A stretch of 22,738 nt of DNA. It comes from CAZFIO01 sp964519585 (GTDB taxonomy: Bacteria > Bacillota > Clostridia > Tissierellales > Tissierellaceae). A model generated the notes under the pieces. It ran no database searches. It was not told the DNA's origin and saw only the letters and a program-made list of their open reading frames with translations. This document shows positions 17,211-22,738 of this stretch, in pieces. The DNA is taken from assembly GCA_964519585.1 (NCBI GenBank), contig CAZFIO010000013.1, forward strand, positions 1-22,738. Reading direction: 5' to 3'. The position numbers and the translations under genes are program-made. Numbering within the stretch: position 1 is the first letter of the stretch; each line of letters begins with the position of its first letter.

Positions 17211-17425
17211 CTATAAAAGATTTATAGGTGCGAAATAGCCCAGAGGCAATTCCCCAGATTTGCAGACCACGAATCTTGTGTAAACAGGATTAAATTATCC
17301 TAGTGGTAGATGACGCAGTCTCGAAACACAATTTTATTCACTCCCTTTGGTCGTGTAAAATTGGTTCTCGGTGCGTTTGACCTACCATCGATTTGTGAAG
17401 AAATATCACAAATCGGGTTAGGTCA
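17211..17425. other. Folded, gene-free island between the T-box terminator and ilvA
   Basis: The 260 bases between the T-box terminator and ilvA hold no open frame but much secondary structure and visibly more G and C than other spacers. Hairpins include TGACCTA...TAGGTCA enclosing GATTTGTGA / TCACAAATC (17378-17425), CAATTTTA ... TAAAATTG (about 17329-17362), AGGAT / ATCCT (17287-17301), and CTATAAA aga TTTATAG (17211-17227). It abuts the terminator T-run. It may be an inserted repeat element or a structured RNA within the ilv message. No known RNA family was recognised. Confidence 0.45.
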
Positions 17426-17426
17426 T

Positions 17427-17460
17427 AAAAAAAATCCCTAGTATAGAAATATACTAGGGA
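17427..17460 (-). terminator. Attenuator terminator of the ilv T-box
   Basis: Perfect 11-bp hairpin TCCCTAGTATA / TATACTAGGGA (17435-17460) with loop GAAA on the plus strand, followed on the minus strand by eight T (17427-17434). Competes with the T-box antiterminator. Confidence 0.9.
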
Positions 17461-17733
17461 CGAATTCTTCGTGGTACCACCCATTTTTGCCTATGACTCG
17501 CGTCATTTGCCTTTTCAGGTCCAAGTTTAACTTTAACCCTAGCCATATAACGGTGGCATATCTCTTTGAGATTCCGATCTTATCTACTCTGAATAATCAT
17601 TTCGACTGGACAGCTCTGGAGTGATTAGTATATACATCCTTATTTCTGACTCTCACCATTTGTCAGTTCTCTGTAAATAAGTTTTCTTGTATTTTTGTCT
17701 CCATCAATGCTTTTATTCTGATTTTTTTAATTA
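17427..17733 (-). promoter_or_regulatory. T-box leader of the ilv operon, specifier best read as AUC (Ile)
   Basis: Leader RNA that senses uncharged tRNA and lets transcription continue into ilvABNCDE. On the minus strand: Stem I with base pairing TGGAG / CTCCA and upper stem CTTATTT / AAATAAG, the apical AGAGA and GGTGAGAG region, the specifier ATC at 17625-17623 followed by A, the conserved stem II GCCACCGTTA (17548-17557), stem III ATGAC/GTCAT (17493-17506), and the T-box sequence GGGTGGTACCACG (17470-17482). The UGGU bulge would pair with ACCA, as expected for tRNA-Ile with discriminator A. The terminator is listed separately. An Ile specifier fits ilvA as the first gene. Confidence 0.92.
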
Positions 17734-17739
17734 TTAACA

Positions 17740-17768
17740 ATCTTAACCTTTTCTAAAATATAAGTCAA
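17740..17768 (-). promoter_or_regulatory. Promoter of the ilv T-box operon
   Basis: Minus strand TTGACT (17763-17768), an exact 17-bp spacer and TAAGAT (17740-17745). Predicted transcription start is near 17733, just before T-box Stem I. The -35 lies in a small palindrome (17760-17775). No clear terminator separates leuB from this promoter, so leu transcripts may also read in. Confidence 0.7.
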
Positions 17769-17806
17769 GACTTATTTTCAAAAAAATCAATGGGTAGTTT
17801 TTCCTT

Positions 17807-18877
17807 TTATATTTCTTGCACTATTAATTCAGTTATTTCGCTTGTTTTAAGAGGTATTTCATTTTTATTTGCTATATCAGAGGTCCTATATCCCTTATTT
17901 AAAACACTAGCCACAGCATTTTCTATTTCTTCTGCTTCTTCTTTAAGATTAAAAGAAAATCTAAGCATCATAGCCACAGATAAGATGGTAGCTATAGGAT
18001 TTGCTATCCCTTTGCCTCTTATGTCTGGGGCTGAACCATGGATTGGTTCAAATAGACCTATGCCAGATGAACCTAAGCTGGCGGAGGGTAGTAGGCCTAT
18101 AGAACCAGTCAGCATACTGATTTCATCAGACAGAATGTCCCCAAATATATTGGAAGTAAGTATTACATCAAATTGTTTAGGATCCCTTATAACCTGCATG
18201 GAAGCATTGTCTATATACATATGATTTAATTCTACTTGAGGATAGTCTACAGCTACTTCTTCCACTACCCTTCTCCATAACCTAGAGCTTTCTAGGACAT
18301 TTGCCTTGTCTACTGATGTAAGTTTTTTCCTTCTTTTTATGGCCATATCAAAGGCAACCCTTGCTATTCTTTCTACCTCAAATTCACTATACTCCTCCAC
18401 GTCATAGGCAGCAGGTCCATATTTATTATCCCTGGTTCCACTTTCTCCGAAGTAAATACCACCGGTCAACTCCCTTACCACCAGGATGTCAAAACCATCC
18501 TTAACTATATGACTTTTTAGGGGGCACCTATCTTCCAAGGCTTGAAAGAGGCTTCCAGGCCTTAAATTTGCAAAGAGTCCTAATTCCTTCCTTAAGCCTA
18601 GGATTGCCCTTTCTGGTCTTTTTTCTCTAGGAAGGCTATCCCATTTATCTCCACCTACAGCACCTAATATAACTGCCTGGCTATTCTTACATGCCTTTAT
18701 GGTTTCTTGGGGTAGAGGTTGACCACACTCATCATAGGCTGCCCCTCCTGCTAAAACTTCCTTGTATATAAACTTATGCTTATGTTTTTCTCCTATCCTA
18801 TCTAGGACTTCTAGGGCTGAATCTACAACTTCTGGCCCTATACCATCCCCCTTAACTACAGCTATTTTGTATTCCAT
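17807..18877 (-). CDS. leuB: 3-isopropylmalate dehydrogenase
   Basis: NAD-dependent oxidative decarboxylation of 3-isopropylmalate, the last step specific to leucine before transamination. The preferred start is ATG 18877 (MEYKIAVVKG, 356 residues), because AGGTGG, overlapping the leuD stop, is 5 nt upstream. The in-frame GTG at 18886 sits inside that site. Family motifs: GDGIGPEV, catalytic Lys191 in SVDKANVLES, metal-binding Asp247 and Asp251 in NIFGDILSDE, and LFEPIHGSAPDI (about 276-287), which favours NAD. Last gene of the leu group. Confidence 0.96.
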   Translation of the reverse strand: MEYKIAVVKGDGIGPEVVDSALEVLDRIGEKHKHKFIYKEVLAGGAAYDECGQPLPQETIKACKNSQAVILGAVGGDKWDSLPREKRPERAILGLRKELGLFANLRPGSLFQALEDRCPLKSHIVKDGFDILVVRELTGGIYFGESGTRDNKYGPAAYDVEEYSEFEVERIARVAFDMAIKRRKKLTSVDKANVLESSRLWRRVVEEVAVDYPQVELNHMYIDNASMQVIRDPKQFDVILTSNIFGDILSDEISMLTGSIGLLPSASLGSSGIGLFEPIHGSAPDIRGKGIANPIATILSVAMMLRFSFNLKEEAEEIENAVASVLNKGYRTSDIANKNEIPLKTSEITELIVQEI

Positions 18878-18886
18878 ATTGACCAC

Positions 18887-19375
18887 CTAGACCTTTTCCT
18901 TAATATAGTTTACTAAGCCTTCTTTTTCTATAATTCTTTGGATAAATTCTGGATAAGCTTGAGCTTGGTATTTTTCACCTTTAGTTATATTGGTGATTTG
19001 TCCTGTCTCAAAATCTATCTCAACCTGGTCTCCATCTTCGATTCCCCTAGCTGCTTCTGGGCTTTCTATTATGGGAAGCCCTATATTAAAAGAGTTCCTA
19101 TAGAAAATCCTTGCAAAACTTTCCGCTATTACACAAGAAATTCCTGAAGCCTTGATAGCTATGGGGGCATGTTCTCTTGATGAACCACAACCAAAGTTTT
19201 TCTGGCCTACCATAATATCTCCAGGCCTTACCTTGTCTGCAAATTCTTTATCTATGTCAATCATGCAGTAGACCTTTAGCTCATCAGGATCTGATGTGCT
19301 TAAGTACCTAGCTGGAATTATTACATCTGTATCTATGTTGTCTCCGTATTTAAAAACCCTTCCCTTGGCCTTCAC
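18887..19375 (-). CDS. leuD: 3-isopropylmalate dehydratase small subunit
   Basis: Swivel domain partner of LeuC in isopropylmalate isomerase, 162 residues, in the short archaeal/clostridial class. The motifs GDNIDTDVIIPARYL and GQKNFGCGSSREHAPIA are characteristic. The start is GTG at 19375, sharing one base with the leuC stop (TAGTG) and preceded by GGGAGG 7 nt away, so translation is coupled to leuC. Confidence 0.95.
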   Translation of the reverse strand: MKAKGRVFKYGDNIDTDVIIPARYLSTSDPDELKVYCMIDIDKEFADKVRPGDIMVGQKNFGCGSSREHAPIAIKASGISCVIAESFARIFYRNSFNIGLPIIESPEAARGIEDGDQVEIDFETGQITNITKGEKYQAQAYPEFIQRIIEKEGLVNYIKEKV

Positions 19376-20646
19376 TATATGACCTCCCTTATCATTTCTG
19401 GATTATATATTTTTCCTGTTATGGCTGAAGCTGCTGCTACTGCAGGGCTTGCTAAATATACTTCTGACTCTGTGTGGCCCATCCTCCCAACAAAGTTCCT
19501 GTTAGTAGTAGCTACACATCTCTCTCCTGCTGCCAGTATACCCATGTATCCACCTAGGCAGGGTCCACAGGTTGGGGTACTTACAACTGCACCTGCTTCA
19601 ATAAATATTTTTATAAGCCCTTCTTCTAGTGCATCTAGATAAATCTTTTGGGTCGCTGGGAAGATTATGGCCCTTACATTTCTCTTAACTTTTTGCCCCT
19701 TAAGTATTTTGGCAGCCGCCCTTAAATCATCTATCCTACCATTGGTACAAGAACCTATAACTACCTGGTCAATTTCTATCTCTCCTACTTCATCTATGGT
19801 CCTAGTATTTTCAGGAATATGAGGGAAAGAAACTGTAGGTCTTAGACTAGATAGGTCTATAGTATGTTCTTCATCATAAATAGCATCTACATCAGCCTCA
19901 TATATGGTGTAGTCTCTGGTGGAGTGTTCTTTCATATAGGCAATTGTTAAATCATCCACTGGGAAGATTCCATTTTTTGCCCCTGCTTCAATGGCCATAT
20001 TGGAAATGGTAAACCTATCATCCATGCTTAAGTTTTGTATTCCCTCTCCAACAAACTCCATAGACTTATATAGGGCCCCATCCACCCCTATCATACCGAT
20101 TATATGAAGGATAATATCCTTACCACTGACCCATTCTGTAGGCTTTCCTACAAGGTTAAACTTGATTGCTGGAGGTACCTTAAACCAGGCCTCACCTGTT
20201 GCCATACCTGCTGCCATATCAGTACTGCCAACCCCAGTTGAAAAGGCACCTAAGGCTCCATAAGTACATGTATGTGAATCTGCCCCTATAACTACATCCC
20301 CAGCTACTACTAGACCTTTTTCTGGTAATAGAGCATGTTCTATACCCATTTCTCCTATTTCAAAATAGTTAGTCACTTCTTGATCATAGGCAAACTCCCT
20401 CATAAACTTACAATTTTCAGCTGATTTTATATCCTTATTTGGTGTAAAATGATCTGGCACTAGGGCAATCTTGTCCTTGTCGAATACCTTTTCTGCCCCC
20501 ATTTTATGAAATTCATTTATTCCTACTGGTCCTGTAATATCATTTCCCAGTACCATATCTAGCCTTGCCTCAATAAATTCCCCAGCTTCCACCCTGTCTA
20601 ATCCAGCATGGGCAGCCAGGATTTTTTGTGTCATAGTCATTCCCAT
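19375..20646 (-). CDS. leuC: 3-isopropylmalate dehydratase large subunit
   Basis: Aconitase-type subunit carrying a [4Fe-4S] cluster; with LeuD it isomerises 2- to 3-isopropylmalate. The 423 residues place it in the shorter LeuC/homoaconitase-like class. Cluster cysteines are Cys300 in IGSCTNGR and Cys360 and Cys363 in PTCGPCLGG. VIGADSHTCTYG (119-130) and PDHFTPNKD (64-72) are active site motifs. Start ATG 20646 has GGGAGGAA several bases upstream. A substrate other than isopropylmalate is unlikely given the leuA-leuD-leuB context. Confidence 0.95.
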   Translation of the reverse strand: MGMTMTQKILAAHAGLDRVEAGEFIEARLDMVLGNDITGPVGINEFHKMGAEKVFDKDKIALVPDHFTPNKDIKSAENCKFMREFAYDQEVTNYFEIGEMGIEHALLPEKGLVVAGDVVIGADSHTCTYGALGAFSTGVGSTDMAAGMATGEAWFKVPPAIKFNLVGKPTEWVSGKDIILHIIGMIGVDGALYKSMEFVGEGIQNLSMDDRFTISNMAIEAGAKNGIFPVDDLTIAYMKEHSTRDYTIYEADVDAIYDEEHTIDLSSLRPTVSFPHIPENTRTIDEVGEIEIDQVVIGSCTNGRIDDLRAAAKILKGQKVKRNVRAIIFPATQKIYLDALEEGLIKIFIEAGAVVSTPTCGPCLGGYMGILAAGERCVATTNRNFVGRMGHTESEVYLASPAVAAASAITGKIYNPEMIREVI

Positions 20647-20665
20647 TTTTCTTCCTCCCTTTATT

Positions 20666-20980
20666 AACGATAGTCAAGCGATTGTCAAGCCATAGTCTAG
20701 CCATAGTCTAGCAATTGTAATAATCAACTTTTCCCAAAATTCCTTTTAGTTTGACCCTTTTTATACAGTTGGTCAGCCATCAGTAGTCAGGCACAGCCTT
20801 TGGCTAAATCTTAGATTTAACTCATCTCAGCCCTTATACTTGTTATATTTTCTTGACCATAAAACCAGAGATTACCTCTTTTATAAGTTTTTTCTGTCTA
20901 ACTGTCCTCTGACTAACTGTCTAACAATTGTTAAACTATTGTTCCCCTATTGTTCAACCATTGTTTAACCATCGTTCATT
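20666..20980. repeat. Facing arrays of 11-bp repeats in the leuA-leuC spacer
   Basis: The 332-base spacer 20647-20978 has no gene. Array one (plus strand) has five units in exact 11-bp steps from 20666: aacgatagtca, agcgattgtca, agccatagtct, agccatagtct, agcaattgtaa. Array two has six in exact 11-bp steps from 20915 to 20980: aactgtctaac, aattgttaaac, tattgttcccc, tattgttcaac, cattgtttaac, catcgttcatt. These are of the reverse complement type, and the last runs onto the leuA stop codon (20979-20981). Degraded units (acagttggtca at 20766, aactgtcctct at 20900) flank the arms. The middle also has a TAAATCttaGATTTA palindrome (20804-20818). Confidence 0.88.
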
Positions 20981-22478
20981 AATATATGTTATTTACTGCA
21001 TTTAGATATGCCTTTATACTTGCTTCCACCACATTTACGCTGGTGCCTCTTCCTGTGTAGTGGTTGCCCTTGTATTCTAGTTTCACTAGAGAATAACCTA
21101 GGGCATCTGTGCCTTCTGTCACTGATTGTAGGGAATAATCCTCTAGTTTCACCTCTATATCTAGGCAATTATCAATAGCCCTTAGGGCAGCATCTATAGG
21201 GCCCCCTGCAAAGGAGACGCCTTCTACCTCTTCCCCATCCTTATTTAAGACAACAGATGCTGTAGTTGTGATTGTATTTCCACTATTAATTACAAATCTT
21301 ACTAGCTTATATTTATCCTCTGCCCTAGTTCCCCTATTTGTAATAATTGCATCTATATCCTTATCAAAGATTTGTTTCTTCTTATCTGCCAGCTTTTTAA
21401 AATCGGTAAAGGTCCTTTCCATCTCTTCATCATTTAATTCATAGCCCATAGAAGAAATCTTATCCCTAAAGGCATGCCTTCCAGAATGCTTCCCTATAAC
21501 CATATTTGTTTCACTTATTCCCACAGATTCTGGCCTCATGATTTCATAGGTTGAACTATGGCTAAGCATTCCGTGTTGGTGGATTCCTGATTCGTGAGCA
21601 AAGGCATTGGCTCCAACTATAGCCTTATTTGGTTGGACTGATACTCCAGTTATGCTGGATAAAAGATTAGAAGTTTTCATGATTTCCCTTGTATCTATAT
21701 TGGATTTGAATCCATAGTCATCATGACGAACATTCATAATCATTACCAACTCTTCCAGTGCAGCATTCCCTGCCCTTTCTCCTATTCCATTTATGGTGCA
21801 CTCAAATTGACTGACTCCTGCCCTTCCTGCTGCTAGGGTGTTGGCCACTGCTAGTCCTAGGTCATTGTGGCAATGGACTGATATTTCCACTGTATCAAGC
21901 AACCTAGTTCTTTTTCTTAAGTCCATGATAAAGTTATAGAATTCATCAGGAGTGGTATAGCCCACAGTATCTGGAATGTTGATTATTTTAGCTCCTGCTT
22001 CTATGACTGCATCAAATATTTCTGCTAAAAATTCTGGATTTGATCTGGTTGCATCTTCTGCTGAAAATTCCACCTCTGGACAAAGGCTAGCTGCATAGGC
22101 AACCATTTCTGTAGCCCTCCTTTTAACTTCCTCTGGCTTCATTTTTAGTTTATATTTCATATGAATATCTGAGGTTGCTATAAAGGTATGTATCCTAGGT
22201 TTTGCAGCTCCCTTTACTGCCTCCCAGGCCTTATCTATATCGTCTCTGACTGTTCGGGCAAGGACTGCTACAGTGGAGTTTTTTATATTGTTTGCTATTA
22301 ATTCAACTGACTGAAAGTCTCCTTCGGAAGATGCAGCAAAACCAGCCTCGATTATATCTACTCCCATTTTTTCCAATTGCTTTGCTAGAAGTAATTTTTC
22401 TCTTTTGTTCATGCTACAGCCTGGGGATTGTTCTCCATCTCTTAAGGTTGTATCAAAAAGTTTGATAGTTCTTGTCAT
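20979..22478 (-). CDS. leuA: 2-isopropylmalate synthase
   Basis: Condenses acetyl-CoA with 2-oxoisovalerate, the committed step to leucine. The 499 residues include a DRE-TIM barrel (about 1-280) with metal and catalytic residues Asp9 and Arg13 in FDTTLRDGEQ, His202 and His204 in VHCHNDLG and Asn238 in RAGNAALEE, a linker region with HESGIHQHG, and the C-terminal LeuA regulatory domain (about 385-499, NSGNTITTTASVVL onward) that binds leucine for feedback inhibition. Homocitrate or citramalate synthase is less likely in this operon. Start ATG 22478 has the strong site AAGGAGGT 6 nt upstream. First gene after the Leu-type T-box. Confidence 0.97.
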   Translation of the reverse strand: MTRTIKLFDTTLRDGEQSPGCSMNKREKLLLAKQLEKMGVDIIEAGFAASSEGDFQSVELIANNIKNSTVAVLARTVRDDIDKAWEAVKGAAKPRIHTFIATSDIHMKYKLKMKPEEVKRRATEMVAYAASLCPEVEFSAEDATRSNPEFLAEIFDAVIEAGAKIINIPDTVGYTTPDEFYNFIMDLRKRTRLLDTVEISVHCHNDLGLAVANTLAAGRAGVSQFECTINGIGERAGNAALEELVMIMNVRHDDYGFKSNIDTREIMKTSNLLSSITGVSVQPNKAIVGANAFAHESGIHQHGMLSHSSTYEIMRPESVGISETNMVIGKHSGRHAFRDKISSMGYELNDEEMERTFTDFKKLADKKKQIFDKDIDAIITNRGTRAEDKYKLVRFVINSGNTITTTASVVLNKDGEEVEGVSFAGGPIDAALRAIDNCLDIEVKLEDYSLQSVTEGTDALGYSLVKLEYKGNHYTGRGTSVNVVEASIKAYLNAVNNIY

Positions 22479-22500
22479 TTTATTACCTCCTTAAAATAAA

Positions 22501-22541
22501 AAAACCTCCGTCTCTATAAGTTAAACTTATAGGGACGAAGG
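22501..22541 (-). terminator. Attenuator terminator of the leu T-box
   Basis: A 16-nt arm (22505-22520) pairs with 22526-22541 over a 5-nt loop, core CTCTATAAG/CTTATAGGG with one G-U type position. A run of seven T follows on the minus strand. It ends about 22 nt before the leuA start. Confidence 0.88.
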
Positions 22542-22738
22542 TAAAATTCGTGGTACCACCCTAATTTGCAGAAGGTCTGCCTCTTTCCTGGACTATCATC
22601 CAGTATCCATGTAACGGTGGCTCCGTCTTCACCTAATTTTTATTTCTCAGTGAAGATGCGAAAAAACTAGTATTATATATCATATCTATGCTAATTTTCA
22701 CCAACCACTAGCTCTCTAAAATAGATTTTTGATATCTT
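22501..22738 (-). promoter_or_regulatory. T-box leader of the leu operon (5' end cut), specifier best read as CUA (Leu)
   Basis: Minus-strand leader before leuA. Visible parts are the upper Stem I (ATCTAT / ATAGAT), AGAGAG with the GGTTGGTG apical region, a candidate specifier CTA at 22670-22668, GCCACCGTTA of stem II (22612-22621), stem III CTGGA/TCCAG (22588-22603) and the T-box AGGGTGGTACCACG (22549-22562). The specifier is placed by analogy with the ilv leader: in both, 7 nt separate it from the last pair of the stem above. The Stem I base and promoter lie beyond the right edge, so the reading is provisional. Leu fits the leuACDB genes. Confidence 0.88.

Noticed and set aside
20666..20980. 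11-bp arrays as a CRISPR
   Set aside because: Units are contiguous with no spacers, far shorter than CRISPR repeats, and occur in facing orientation; no cas genes are present.
20915..20980. 11-bp arrays as a TRAP-type RNA site
   Set aside because: TRAP sites are NAG triplets separated by 2-3 nt; here the step is 11 nt and the conserved core is ACAATAG.

Overview
The window looks like chromosome of a low-G+C Gram-positive anaerobe of the Clostridia, possibly the Tissierellales. This rests on T-box leaders, strong AGGAGG-type ribosome binding sites, AT-rich spacers, an adenosylcobalamin-dependent ribonucleotide reductase and the protein family types. The placement is an inference from gene content, not a database match.

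Right half (about 9.9-22.7 kb, all on the minus strand): a complete branched-chain amino acid block, read leuA-leuC-leuD-leuB, then ilvA-ilvB-ilvN-ilvC-ilvD-ilvE. Each half has its own T-box leader. The leader before leuA is cut by the window edge and its specifier is best read as CUA (Leu). The leader before ilvA has its own promoter and a specifier best read as AUC (Ile). Threonine deaminase (IlvA) makes 2-oxobutanoate. IlvBN, IlvC and IlvD run the parallel valine and isoleucine steps, IlvE transaminates, and LeuACDB extends 2-oxoisovalerate toward leucine.

The most unusual feature is in two spacers, leuA/leuC and ilvD/ilvE. Both hold short tandem units with an exact 11-bp period, arranged as two arrays facing each other. 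One array begins on the stop codon of the upstream gene and the other lies before the next gene. The two loci share a 19-bp identical stretch. A separate folded island of about 200 bp sits between the ilv T-box terminator and ilvA.

Left half: a frameshifted fragment of a small membrane protein at the window edge (minus); a 570-residue regulator with an excisionase/MerR-like helix-turn-helix followed by two copies of a PAS-AraC module (minus); nrdJ class II ribonucleotide reductase with an inverted repeat over its predicted promoter (minus); a membrane-anchored SH3-VanY D,D-carboxypeptidase (minus); a membrane c-di-GMP phosphodiesterase with a degenerate GGDEF domain (minus); and an M29 aminopeptidase, the only intact plus-strand gene. 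The aminopeptidase is followed by a probable gene remnant and a bidirectional terminator that closes the ilv operon from the other side. Most single genes end in a clear hairpin terminator overlapping or adjoining the stop codon.
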